Shown one piece after another: positions 9,245 to 18,829 of a DNA stretch of 39,048 nt (the stretch's first letter is position 1; each line of letters begins with the position of its first letter). A program made the translations under genes and the position numbers. The DNA comes from an uncultured Flavobacterium sp. (GTDB taxonomy: Bacteria > Bacteroidota > Bacteroidia > Flavobacteriales > Flavobacteriaceae). Below the pieces are notes generated by a model. The model saw only the letters and a program-made list of their open reading frames with translations, was not told the origin of the DNA and made no database searches. The stretch lies in assembly GCA_947631175.1 (NCBI GenBank), contig CANRKI010000011.1, forward strand, positions 1 through 39,048. Reading direction: 5' to 3'.

Positions 9245-11410
9245 TTAAAATCTATAATTTACTGATGCTGCCATGTTAAAAGGATCAATTTGGTTGATAT
9301 AACCACCTCTGTAATATGAGTTGTATCCGATAACATCTGTTATGTTGTTTAAGTATACACGAAAATCAAGTTTTTTATATGTGTATCCAAGTTGTGCATT
9401 TAGTGTTGTATAATCTGGCATTAGGAATGGATGAGCTCCATTCATTAAATTACCATGAGAGTCACGTGTTGTTGCTTGGTCGTTTACTGGTCGTGACCCT
9501 ACGTAGTAAATACCTGCTGATATTGAAAGACCATCGACAAATGAATTTGTATTTTGGAACTTATATTGTGCCCAAGCATTTGCTGTTGAGTAAGGCGAGT
9601 TCATTGGACGTGAACCTTGTACGAATGATGGAGAGTTATAATATCCAGCGTCAGTATAAGAATAGCCTAATAAAACTTGTAAGTTTGATAAAACTCGACC
9701 GGTAATCTCAGCTTCAAATCCTTCACGTCGTAAATTTCCAGCATAATCATAAAAGTTTGTTGCGGCGTTTGTGATAGGATCATAGTACTGATATGTTAAA
9801 TTATCTTCGTTCATATTGAAGTAATTTAAATTTGCTCTTAATCTATCTTCAAACCATGATGTTTTAATACCTGCTTCAAATTGATCGGTAATAGATGCGC
9901 CAGCTTGGCTGCCATCAATCATTGTTCGGGCTGCAGTACGTAAACTTGTAGTAGTAGCATAAGTTCCGTAAATGTTTATATTTTTGATAGGTGAGTACAT
10001 TAAACCTAACATTGGGTCAATAGTAGATTCATCGTATTGGTTAGAGTACGAAACACGTGATGCAGCAACAAGTTTAATTTTATCGGCATATGAAATTTGG
10101 TGTTGGGTTAAGAAACCATAAGAGGTCATATTTTCCATAACAGAATCACCCAATTGTAATTTTGCCCAATCTGCAGGAGTTAAGTCTATATAATTGTTTA
10201 TTGGTTGGTAAGCATTTATATCACTATTCACATTTGTAATTCCTTCTGCAGTTCTAGAGTCAGTTCTTGTTGTTGAAAGGTCGTAACCTACTTGCCATGA
10301 CCATTTAAATTTACCAAATGCATACTCTTTTCCCATTAAGTCAACTTGTAGGGTTGCGTTTCTATCGTCTTTAAAATTACGAGCTAAACCTCTACTTCTT
10401 AAATGTTCATTTCCAACACCTCTAATTGCTGTAAGGGTTGTACCTAAAACATCTCTCTCATAAAAATTTGACATCCAAGCAACTCGAACATTCATTTTGT
10501 CATTTAATTGACGAATTATTCTTGCTGAATAGGATAATGTTTTCATATCTTCATTATCGATATTAAATCCTAAAAAGCGCGAGTTAAAGTCAATTAAACC
10601 ATTTTGTGTGATACCTTTTGTGTTAAAAGTTCCTCTATCAGGAGTAGCCTCTCCTTTAAAGTAATCCATTTCTGCAATGAATTCTGTTTTATCATCTATT
10701 TTCCAAGCGATCGAAGGATTGATATAGAATTTTTCTTTATTGATAATATCTCGGTAACTATCTCCTTTCTCGTAAGCACCATTTATACGAAAGGCAAAGT
10801 TTCTGTTCTCACCAATCGCTCTTTGTATATCAAAAGTTGGTCTAATTTGGTTCCAAGATCCGTAGCGAACCCCTACATTTCCAGCATTGATATAGCGCGG
10901 TGTTTTAGTTACAATATTAATTATACCACCGGCCGATCCTAAGCCGTTTGCCATACCTTGTGTAATTGCTGATGCACCTCTTATTACTTGTAGCGATTCA
11001 ACACCTTGCATGTCTGTAATACCAGATGAAGTTCTGAAATCTGAGTCCATTCGGATTCCATTTTTTAAAACGGGAGTCCCTCTGTATCCTCTAATTGACA
11101 TAGATTCTCTGTTTCCGCCATAAGATCCAAATAGTGTCACTCCAGGCACATTTCGAGCAGCTTCGGTTATTGTTAGAGCGCCTTGATCTTGAATCAGTTT
11201 TTCTGAAATTACTGATATCGATTGCAATTGATCTTGTGGTGATCCAGGAAAACGGGTAATGGTTTCGAGCCCGCGTTGTTTTTTGTTTCTTTCCCCAAAA
11301 ATTTCAACTTCTTCTAATTTTGTCGAATTTTTGAGTGTATCATTTTGTACTTGAGCATTAGCGAGTAAGGTAGACGCTAAAACAATTAGTGGTATTGAAA
11401 AGACTTTCAT
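9245..11410 (-). CDS. TonB-dependent siderophore receptor
   Basis: 721 aa; signal peptide; plug domain 'SISVISEKLIQDQGALTITEAARNVPGVTLFGSYGGNRESMSIRGY'; C-terminal 'INQIDPFNMAASVNYRF'. Confidence 0.9.
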   Translation of the reverse strand: MKVFSIPLIVLASTLLANAQVQNDTLKNSTKLEEVEIFGERNKKQRGLETITRFPGSPQDQLQSISVISEKLIQDQGALTITEAARNVPGVTLFGSYGGNRESMSIRGYRGTPVLKNGIRMDSDFRTSSGITDMQGVESLQVIRGASAITQGMANGLGSAGGIINIVTKTPRYINAGNVGVRYGSWNQIRPTFDIQRAIGENRNFAFRINGAYEKGDSYRDIINKEKFYINPSIAWKIDDKTEFIAEMDYFKGEATPDRGTFNTKGITQNGLIDFNSRFLGFNIDNEDMKTLSYSARIIRQLNDKMNVRVAWMSNFYERDVLGTTLTAIRGVGNEHLRSRGLARNFKDDRNATLQVDLMGKEYAFGKFKWSWQVGYDLSTTRTDSRTAEGITNVNSDINAYQPINNYIDLTPADWAKLQLGDSVMENMTSYGFLTQHQISYADKIKLVAASRVSYSNQYDESTIDPMLGLMYSPIKNINIYGTYATTTSLRTAARTMIDGSQAGASITDQFEAGIKTSWFEDRLRANLNYFNMNEDNLTYQYYDPITNAATNFYDYAGNLRREGFEAEITGRVLSNLQVLLGYSYTDAGYYNSPSFVQGSRPMNSPYSTANAWAQYKFQNTNSFVDGLSISAGIYYVGSRPVNDQATTRDSHGNLMNGAHPFLMPDYTTLNAQLGYTYKKLDFRVYLNNITDVIGYNSYYRGGYINQIDPFNMAASVNYRF

Positions 11411-11448
11411 CTTATTATTATTATTTAGATTTAATTAAAATAATTTAG

Positions 11449-11456
11449 CAAATGTA
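11449..11456 (-). promoter_or_regulatory. Candidate -7 element (TACATTTG, minus strand) for the siderophore receptor
   Basis: Matches the Bacteroidetes TAnnTTTG element upstream of the ATG at 11410. Confidence 0.4.
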
Positions 11457-11613
11457 AGTCAAAAAGAATTACAATTCTGTTTTTATTTATACTAAATCTA
11501 AATAGATGTTTGTTTTTTCTTTTATTTTTGAATTTTATGGATTTTGTATTTTATTTTTTAAATAAAATGTTAATTTTTCGTATTAAATAATTTCAATCGT
11601 GTTTTATGATACA

Positions 11614-12186
11614 TTACTTTTTTATGAAAGTGTATGTTTTTTCGGGTGTTATGCAATAATCCAGTTTAATGTCGCCTTCATAAACATCTTCAATCTGGTT
11701 TTCTGCTTCAAAAAAACTCAAACCAATTTTAATTGTTTTTGAAGAACATTTACTCAAAAATTTATCATAAAAACCTTTTCCGTAACCTACACGATTTCCT
11801 TGCTTATCAAAGGCAAGTAAAGGAATAAAAACAACTTCAATATCTATCTCGCTTATCTTTATTCCGTTCACTGGTTCTGGTATTCCGTATGAGTTTAAAA
11901 CTAATTTAGTACTATCGTTTAATAAAAAGTGCGTCATCTCTCCGGATTCAAAGTCTGATTTTGAGATAATAATGTTTTTATCTTTCCCGCTTAAAATTTG
12001 GATTATGTACTCGGTGTTAATTTCTTTCAACTTTTCGATAGGTAAAAAAACATGGTAATTTGTGTATTCCCAAACCGGAAGTTTTAAAAGATTGTTTGCA
12101 ATTTCTATCGCTTTATCCTCTAACAAATCTGTAGTAATTGCAGCACGTAAATCTTTATATTTTTTTCGAATTTCTTTTTTAAACAT
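11614..12186 (-). CDS. 5-formyltetrahydrofolate cyclo-ligase
   Basis: 'KKEIRKKYKDLRAAIT', 'VVFIPLLAFDKQGNRVGYGKGFYDKFL' signature; ORF reaches 12225 but the internal ATG at 12186 avoids overlap with the upstream gene. Confidence 0.85.
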   Translation of the reverse strand: MFKKEIRKKYKDLRAAITTDLLEDKAIEIANNLLKLPVWEYTNYHVFLPIEKLKEINTEYIIQILSGKDKNIIISKSDFESGEMTHFLLNDSTKLVLNSYGIPEPVNGIKISEIDIEVVFIPLLAFDKQGNRVGYGKGFYDKFLSKCSSKTIKIGLSFFEAENQIEDVYEGDIKLDYCITPEKTYTFIKK

Positions 12187-12187
12187 T

Positions 12188-13156
12188 TTATTTGATTTTT
12201 GATACGTTAAAAACGGCGTCACCACTATATACAGTAGCGTTTTTATTTACGTTGATTAGGTAGCAATTGTTTTGTGCAACAATATCAAATTCCTTTTGTC
12301 CGTAGGGATCGTAGCACGTTGCCAGTTTTTGACCTTTAGTTACATAGTCACCTACATTAACATACGTTTTAAAAAGCCCAGAGTATTTGGTTCTAAGCCA
12401 AGATGTTTTTTCTATAACTTTATTGGTGTATGTTGGGTTTGGGGTTTGGTGCTTTTCTTGTAACATATTATAATGTTTTAAAATGCGTTTTACACCCTCA
12501 ATTCCAATATTTGTGATCTCGTCGTTAATGTCCCACGACATTCCTCCTTCAAATAATAATATTTTCACTCCGTTTTTATCACAAGTTTCTCTAAAAGTAC
12601 CATCAATATTTTTAGAGTATACGGTAAAAGGAGCGTTAAAAATTTGTGCCAATTCAAAAAGTTCAATTCGTTTTGGATCCACACGAATTTGTGCGGCATT
12701 AAAACGCTTGTCACCGCCGGTATGAAAATCAATAATTAAATCAATGTTTGGAATAATTTCTTTTGTGATTTTATTTGCCAGCATGCTCGCAAGCGAGCCC
12801 GCATTACTTCCTGGAAACGCACGATTTAAATCTCGTCCATCTGGCAAATCTCGAGCTTGGTTGTAAAAGCTTAATAAATTAAAAATGGGAATACAAATTA
12901 TTGTACCGCATTTGGGTTTATTTATGTTTTTGGAGATGATTTCGCGCACAATATCAATGCCGTTAATTTCGTCTCCGTGCATACCAGCACTAAACATTAT
13001 TGTTGGCCCCGGATTTTTAGATCGGTTTACATAAATAGGAATTTTTATAGGTGTCATGGTATGTAGTTGTCCTACTGTAAACTCAAGCATTTTCTCTTCG
13101 CCTGGATAAATAATATTCGAGAATAATTTAATACCGTTGTTGTCTGTATATTCCAT
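12188..13156 (-). CDS. Succinylglutamate desuccinylase/aspartoacylase family protein
   Basis: 'MFSAGMHGDEINGIDIVREI' zinc motif, 'LIIDFHTGG'; ORF opens at TTG 13192, first ATG at 13156. Confidence 0.8.
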   Translation of the reverse strand: MEYTDNNGIKLFSNIIYPGEEKMLEFTVGQLHTMTPIKIPIYVNRSKNPGPTIMFSAGMHGDEINGIDIVREIISKNINKPKCGTIICIPIFNLLSFYNQARDLPDGRDLNRAFPGSNAGSLASMLANKITKEIIPNIDLIIDFHTGGDKRFNAAQIRVDPKRIELFELAQIFNAPFTVYSKNIDGTFRETCDKNGVKILLFEGGMSWDINDEITNIGIEGVKRILKHYNMLQEKHQTPNPTYTNKVIEKTSWLRTKYSGLFKTYVNVGDYVTKGQKLATCYDPYGQKEFDIVAQNNCYLINVNKNATVYSGDAVFNVSKIK

Positions 13157-13213
13157 TTTGGAAAAATCTTGTGGAGTTAAAGATACAATCAATTTTTCAT
13201 CAATTGTATTTTG

Positions 13214-13221
13214 TAAATTTG
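13214..13221 (+). promoter_or_regulatory. Candidate -7 element TAAATTTG upstream of uvrC
   Basis: TAnnTTTG match 16 nt before the uvrC ATG. Confidence 0.35.
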
Positions 13222-13236
13222 AAAAAATAATAAATC

Positions 13237-15039
13237 ATGTCCAATTCGCTAATTCAACTTCAAATACAAACTTTACCCGATAATCCTGGCGTTTATCAAT
13301 ATTTTGATAAAGAAGGTAAACTATTATATGTAGGTAAAGCTAAAAACTTAAAAAAGCGAGTTTCTTCTTATTTTAATAAAGTTCATACCGTCGCTAAAAC
13401 AAACGTTTTAGTTAAAAAAATACATACGATTAAGCATATTGTTGTACCAACAGAAACGGATGCACTTTTGTTGGAGAATAATTTAATTAAAAACTTTCAG
13501 CCACGCTATAATGTATTATTAAAAGATGATAAAACATATCCGTGGATTTGTATAAAAAATGAAAGATTTCCGCGTGTGTTTTGGACTCGAAATATGATAA
13601 AAGATGGATCCGAGTATTTTGGACCTTATACCAGTCAAAAAACGGTACACGTTTTACTCGATTTAATTAAAGAGTTATACAGTTTACGAACCTGTAATTA
13701 TGATTTATCTGTAGCTAACATTAAATCCGAAAAATTTAAAGTTTGTTTGGAATATCATATAGGAAATTGCAAAGGACCTTGTGAAGATTTAATTGATGTA
13801 AAGGAATATAACAATAACATTCAGGCAATTCGAGATATTTTAAAAGGAAATTTTAAAGAGAGTTTAAAAGATTTTAAAAAACATATGACCGAATTGGCAA
13901 TGGATTTAAAGTTTGAAGAAGCCCAGAAAATAAAAGAAAAAATTGAGGTTTTAGAGAAATATCAAGCAAAATCAACAATTGTTAATCCTAAAATCACCAA
14001 TCTGGATGTTTTTTCTATTATTTCTGATGAAACTGCCGCATACGTAAATTACATTCAAATTTCGCACGGAGCAATTATTCGTTCGCATACATTAGAGCTT
14101 AAAAAGAAATTGGAAGAAACCGATCAAGAACTATTAGAATTAGCAATTATTGAAATTCGTGAACGTTTTCATTTAACATCTAAAGAAGTTTTGGTACCGT
14201 TCGAGGTTGATTTAGGAGAAAATATTAAAGTAACTGTACCTAAATTAGGTGATAAAAAAGAAATTTTAACTTTATCCGAACGAAACGCAAAATTTTATAG
14301 ACTAGATCAACTAAAACAATTAAAAATTGTAGATCCTGATCGTCATACCAATCGCATTATGGCTCAAATGAAAGCGGATTTACATTTGCCCGTTGAGCCC
14401 AGACATATTGAGTGTTTTGATAACTCTAACATACAAGGAACAAATCCAGTTGCTGCTTGTGTGGTTTTTAAAGATGGTAAACCATCTAAAAAAGATTATC
14501 GCCATTTTAATATTAAAACCGTCGAAGGGCCTAATGATTTTGCCTCTATGGAAGAGGTAGTGTATCGACGTTATAAACGAATGTTAGATGAACAACAACC
14601 ACTTCCGCAACTAATTGTGATTGATGGTGGTAAAGGTCAGCTTTCATCTGCATTAAAGTCTATAGACGATTTGGGATTGCGTGGTAAGATTACGATAATA
14701 GGTATTGCCAAACGTTTAGAAGAAATATTTTTTCCCGGAGATTCTTATCCTTTATATCTAGATAAAAAATCCGAATCGTTAAAAATAATTCAACACATTC
14801 GTAATGAGGCGCACCGTTTCGGAATTACGTTTCATAGAAATAAAAGATCACAAAATGCCATTCAATCAGAACTAGATGAAATTCCTGGAATAGGCGAAAA
14901 AACAACTATTACATTATTAGAACATTTTAAATCGGTAAAAAAAATAAAAAGTGCTACATTTGAGGAACTTACTCAAGTTGTAGGAAAAGCAAAAGCTAAA
15001 AATATTCATACTTTTTTTACCAATAAAGCATCACAATGA
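13237..15039 (+). CDS. uvrC: Excinuclease ABC subunit C
   Basis: 'LPDNPGVYQYFDKEGKLLYVGKAKNLKKRVSSYF' GIY-YIG, 'YFGPYTS', 'IECFDNSNIQGTNPVAACVVFKDGKPSKKDYRHFNIK', C-terminal HhH. Confidence 0.97.
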   Translation: MSNSLIQLQIQTLPDNPGVYQYFDKEGKLLYVGKAKNLKKRVSSYFNKVHTVAKTNVLVKKIHTIKHIVVPTETDALLLENNLIKNFQPRYNVLLKDDKTYPWICIKNERFPRVFWTRNMIKDGSEYFGPYTSQKTVHVLLDLIKELYSLRTCNYDLSVANIKSEKFKVCLEYHIGNCKGPCEDLIDVKEYNNNIQAIRDILKGNFKESLKDFKKHMTELAMDLKFEEAQKIKEKIEVLEKYQAKSTIVNPKITNLDVFSIISDETAAYVNYIQISHGAIIRSHTLELKKKLEETDQELLELAIIEIRERFHLTSKEVLVPFEVDLGENIKVTVPKLGDKKEILTLSERNAKFYRLDQLKQLKIVDPDRHTNRIMAQMKADLHLPVEPRHIECFDNSNIQGTNPVAACVVFKDGKPSKKDYRHFNIKTVEGPNDFASMEEVVYRRYKRMLDEQQPLPQLIVIDGGKGQLSSALKSIDDLGLRGKITIIGIAKRLEEIFFPGDSYPLYLDKKSESLKIIQHIRNEAHRFGITFHRNKRSQNAIQSELDEIPGIGEKTTITLLEHFKSVKKIKSATFEELTQVVGKAKAKNIHTFFTNKASQ

Positions 15040-17276
15040 CAAAACCAACATTATTATTTTTTTTCCTTTTTATAACATTTGGCCTTTATGCGCAAGACAC
15101 CTTATCTGTGCAAACTAAGCCAAAAATTGGTCTTGTTTTAAGTGGCGGTGGGGCAAAAGGCTTAGCTCATATTGGAGTGTTAAAAGTTTTAGAAGAACAA
15201 GGAGTCGAAATTTCTTATATTACAGGTACAAGTATGGGAGCCATAATTGGAGGCTTGTATGCTTCGGGCTTTAATGCAGCTCAATTAGACTCTATTTTTA
15301 AAACTGTTGATGCAAATGCTTTGGTTCAAGATTACGTTCCGCGTATGTCTAAAAGTTTTTACGAGCGCCGTGATGACGAAATTTATGCCCTACAATTGCC
15401 TTTTGATAATTTTAAAATTGGCATGCCACAAGCCTTATCTAAAGGAATGTATAATTATAATCTTTTGACCCGATTAACATATCACGTTAAAGAGATAAAT
15501 GATTTCTCGAAACTTCCAATTCCCTTTGCTTGTATTGCTACAGATATAGAAACAGGTAAAGAGGTGGTTTTAAATAAAGGAAAATTAGCTCAATCTATTA
15601 TTGCAAGTGGTGCTTTTCCTTCTTTATTCAGCCCTGTCGAGATTGATGGTAAAATTTTGATTGATGGTGGAGTTGTAAATAATTATCCCGTAGAACTAGT
15701 TCGTAAAATGGGTGCCGATATCGTAATTGGTGTTGATGTACAAGATGAACTAAAAACCAGAAAAGATTTAGGAGGTGCCATGGGCGTACTGTTACAAACC
15801 ACAAACTTTCCTATGATTGAACAGATGCAGAAGAAAAGATTGTTGACAGATATTTATATTAAACCCGATATCAAAGGTTTTAATGTGGTTTCTTTTGATT
15901 TGGGCGATCAAATTATTCCTCGTGGCGAAGAGGCAGCGAACGAGGTGTTAAATAAAATTAGAATTATCTCGTCTGATTACGAAAATAAAAAAGTAATAGC
16001 AAACTATATAAGTCCTTCAGACTCCTTATTAATTGGAAATATTTTAGTTGACGAAAAGCAATTGAAATATTTTAACGAAGAATATGTGGTTGGAAAACTA
16101 AATATAAAACCTTTCAGAAAAGTTGCTTATCAACAATTAGAAGATGGAATTGCAAGTTTAAATGCAACTCAAAATTTTCAGACAATAAATTATGAGTTCA
16201 AAAAAAATCCGTATTTTCCTAATTACGTTGATATTGATTTTACATTGTCTGAAAATCCTGTAGAGCGTTATTTAAAATTTGGATTACATTATGATGGTGT
16301 TTTTAAAAGTTCAGCCTTAATAAATATCACTCAAAAAAAATTAATATTTACCAACGATGTGGTTTCTTTAGATGTTATTTTGGGTGATAACAACCGTTAC
16401 AACTTTAGATATTATTGGGATAACGGTGCAAGTTGGAGTGTTGGAGTAAACTCAAAATTAACTGCTTTTGGACGTAACATTCCATATCAAATTAACACCA
16501 TACCCGATTTTCAAAATGTTGATATCACCAAAATAGCCTACGATTATAAAGATCTTTCTAACCAACTATATGTACAAACATTTTTTAAATCTCGGTATTT
16601 AATTGGATTAGGACTCGAACATAAATATTTAAAACTAAAATCTAATAATATAAATAACCAAAGTATTATTTTAGAGAAAAATCATTATTTAAATGGCTTA
16701 TTCACTTTTAAATATGATACTTACGATAATAAATATTTTCCTAAAAAAGGAGTGATGTTTAATGGCGAATACAAACACTTTTTCTTGAGTTCTGAATCCA
16801 ATTCCAAATCTGACTTTGCTCCATTTTCCATCGTAAAAGGTGATTTAGGAATTGCACAAGGTTTAACAAAAAAATTGACACTAAAACTTGAATCCGAACT
16901 AGGTATTATGTTAGGACCTTATTCAACTCCATTTTTAGACTTTATTATAGGAGGATACGGGTTTGCGCAAAGCTCAAGCATGCGACACTTTTACGGATAC
17001 AATCACACCTCGCTTGTGGGTAATAATTATATAAAGGCATTAATAGATTTAGATTACGAGTTTCTGCCAAAACACCATATAAACGCATCGGCTAACTTTG
17101 CCAATATTGGACATGATATTCTTGAAAGTGGTAAATTATTTAGTACACCTAAATACGACGGCTATGCTGTTGGATATGGCTACCAAACTATATTAGGACC
17201 TATCGAAATTAAACACTCTTGGTCTCCAAATACAAGCGATCATTTTACATGGGTTAGCGTTGGATTCTGGTTTTAA
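15036..17276 (+). CDS. Patatin-like phospholipase with C-terminal BamA-like outer-membrane domain
   Basis: 'GLVLSGGGAKGLAHIGVLKVLEEQGVEISYITGTSMGAIIGGLYASG' GxSxG, 'IDGGVVNNYPVELVRKMGADIVIGVDV'; C-terminal beta-barrel-like half ending '...WVSVGFWF'. Confidence 0.92.
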   Translation: MTKPTLLFFFLFITFGLYAQDTLSVQTKPKIGLVLSGGGAKGLAHIGVLKVLEEQGVEISYITGTSMGAIIGGLYASGFNAAQLDSIFKTVDANALVQDYVPRMSKSFYERRDDEIYALQLPFDNFKIGMPQALSKGMYNYNLLTRLTYHVKEINDFSKLPIPFACIATDIETGKEVVLNKGKLAQSIIASGAFPSLFSPVEIDGKILIDGGVVNNYPVELVRKMGADIVIGVDVQDELKTRKDLGGAMGVLLQTTNFPMIEQMQKKRLLTDIYIKPDIKGFNVVSFDLGDQIIPRGEEAANEVLNKIRIISSDYENKKVIANYISPSDSLLIGNILVDEKQLKYFNEEYVVGKLNIKPFRKVAYQQLEDGIASLNATQNFQTINYEFKKNPYFPNYVDIDFTLSENPVERYLKFGLHYDGVFKSSALINITQKKLIFTNDVVSLDVILGDNNRYNFRYYWDNGASWSVGVNSKLTAFGRNIPYQINTIPDFQNVDITKIAYDYKDLSNQLYVQTFFKSRYLIGLGLEHKYLKLKSNNINNQSIILEKNHYLNGLFTFKYDTYDNKYFPKKGVMFNGEYKHFFLSSESNSKSDFAPFSIVKGDLGIAQGLTKKLTLKLESELGIMLGPYSTPFLDFIIGGYGFAQSSSMRHFYGYNHTSLVGNNYIKALIDLDYEFLPKHHINASANFANIGHDILESGKLFSTPKYDGYAVGYGYQTILGPIEIKHSWSPNTSDHFTWVSVGFWF

Positions 17277-17296
17277 CATATTGTATATTTTTTACT

Positions 17297-17346
17297 AAAA
17301 AGACTTAAATATTATGCGGATGCAAAAATATTTGAGTCTTTTTTTG
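17297..17346 (+). terminator. Rho-independent terminator
   Basis: AAAAGACTTAAATATT ... AATATTTGAGTCTTTTTTT. Confidence 0.75.
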
Positions 17347-17505
17347 TGTTTTAAAAAAAAAATATCATATTTGTGTATATGCAAGCACAATGGTTGGGTT
17401 TATTAGCACTATTAAAATTCCTTATCAAAAGGAATCCAGAATGAACATATCTATTTAAAATATGTCCGATTTGAATATAAGTAACCTAATAGCACTTTAT
17501 ACATT

Positions 17506-18663
17506 ATGCCTTTTTACCACAAATTGGGTGAAATACCCCACAAACGTCATATCATTTTCCGTAAACCTAACGGAGAATTGTATTATGAACAATTGTTTGG
17601 CACCATTGGATTCGACGGTATGTCAACCAATATGTACCATGTGCATAGACCTACTCAAGTAAAAGAAATTAGAAAACAATACTCCATTGCTCCTAAAATA
17701 GCAAAAGAAAACAGTATAAAATCATACAGACTACGAGGGTTTCAGGTTCCACAAGTACAAGACTATTTAGAGAGCCGTAAAGTTGTACTTACCAACTCAG
17801 ACTGCTCTATTATTTTAGCCGCACCAACTAACAAAACACAAGATTACTTTTTTAAAAATACTGACGCAGACGAAGTAATCTTCATCCATCGTGGTACAGG
17901 AACCCTACGCACTATGTTAGGAAACCTTGACTTTAAATACGGAGATTATCTTGTTATTCCTCGCGGAATGATATATAAAATCGATTTTGATACCGAGGAC
18001 AACCGCCTTTTCATTGTCGAGTCACGTCGTCCAATTTATACACCAAAACGTTACCGTAACTGGTTCGGACAACTTTTAGAGCACGCACCTTTTTGCGAAC
18101 GCGATATTAGACAGCCTAATAAACTAGAAACCTACGACGAAAAAGGAGAGTTTATTATCAATGTAAAAAAGAAAGACGATATCTTCGAAATGGTCTACGC
18201 AACACACCCGTTCGACGTAGTAGGTTACGACGGATACAACTATCCGTACGCCCTTTCCATTCACGATTTCGAACCCCTAACTGGGCGCATTCATCAACCG
18301 CCTCCAGTACATCAAACTTTCGAAACCGATGCTTTCGTAATCTGCTCATTTGTACCGCGACTTTACGACTATCATCCAGAGGCCATCCCTGCGCCATACA
18401 ACCACTCAAACATCGATAGCGATGAGGTGTTGTATTACGTAGACGGTGACTTCATGAGCCGTAACGACATCGCGCCAGGCCACATTTCTCTACACCCTGC
18501 TGGTATTCCGCACGGACCTCACCCAGGAGCAGTAGAACGTTCTATTGGTAAAAAAGACACCCAAGAACTTGCCGTGATGGTCGACACCTTTAAGCCACTT
18601 ATGCTTACTGAAGATGCCATGCTAATAGCAGATGAAGAATACTATAAATCTTGGTTAGAATAA
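17506..18663 (+). CDS. hmgA: Homogentisate 1,2-dioxygenase
   Basis: 'MPFYHKLGEIPHKRHIIFRKPNGELYYEQLFGTIGFDGMSTNMYHVHRPTQV', 'ISLHPAGIPHGPHPGAVERSIG'. Confidence 0.93.
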   Translation: MPFYHKLGEIPHKRHIIFRKPNGELYYEQLFGTIGFDGMSTNMYHVHRPTQVKEIRKQYSIAPKIAKENSIKSYRLRGFQVPQVQDYLESRKVVLTNSDCSIILAAPTNKTQDYFFKNTDADEVIFIHRGTGTLRTMLGNLDFKYGDYLVIPRGMIYKIDFDTEDNRLFIVESRRPIYTPKRYRNWFGQLLEHAPFCERDIRQPNKLETYDEKGEFIINVKKKDDIFEMVYATHPFDVVGYDGYNYPYALSIHDFEPLTGRIHQPPPVHQTFETDAFVICSFVPRLYDYHPEAIPAPYNHSNIDSDEVLYYVDGDFMSRNDIAPGHISLHPAGIPHGPHPGAVERSIGKKDTQELAVMVDTFKPLMLTEDAMLIADEEYYKSWLE

Positions 18664-18704
18664 AATAAGGAGCATAAAATTAGTGCACCAAAATAAACCA
18701 AGTT

Positions 18705-18775
18705 CCCGCTTTTCGCTTTATCTTTTGTTTCATTACATTACACAAAAGGATACCGCTACAATCGGGGCTAAAAGC
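18705..18775 (-). repeat. Intergenic structured repeat, diverged copy C (reverse orientation)
   Basis: Reverse complement GCTTTTAGCCCCGATTGTAGCGGTATCCTTTTGTG...ACAAAAGATAAAGCGAAAAGCGGGA aligns to copy B TTAGGGATAGAAGCGATATCCTTTTTATG...CATAAAAAGATAAAGCGGATAGCCC. Confidence 0.7.
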
Positions 18776-18829
18776 CATCGTTTTTTTGCAAAAAATAAAA
18801 ATTAAACAAACTCACTACATTACAAAATC

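Noticed and set aside
17462-17662. 66-aa ORF overlapping the start of hmgA out of frame
   Set aside because: Mostly inside hmgA and without family features; could be a uORF but no positive evidence.
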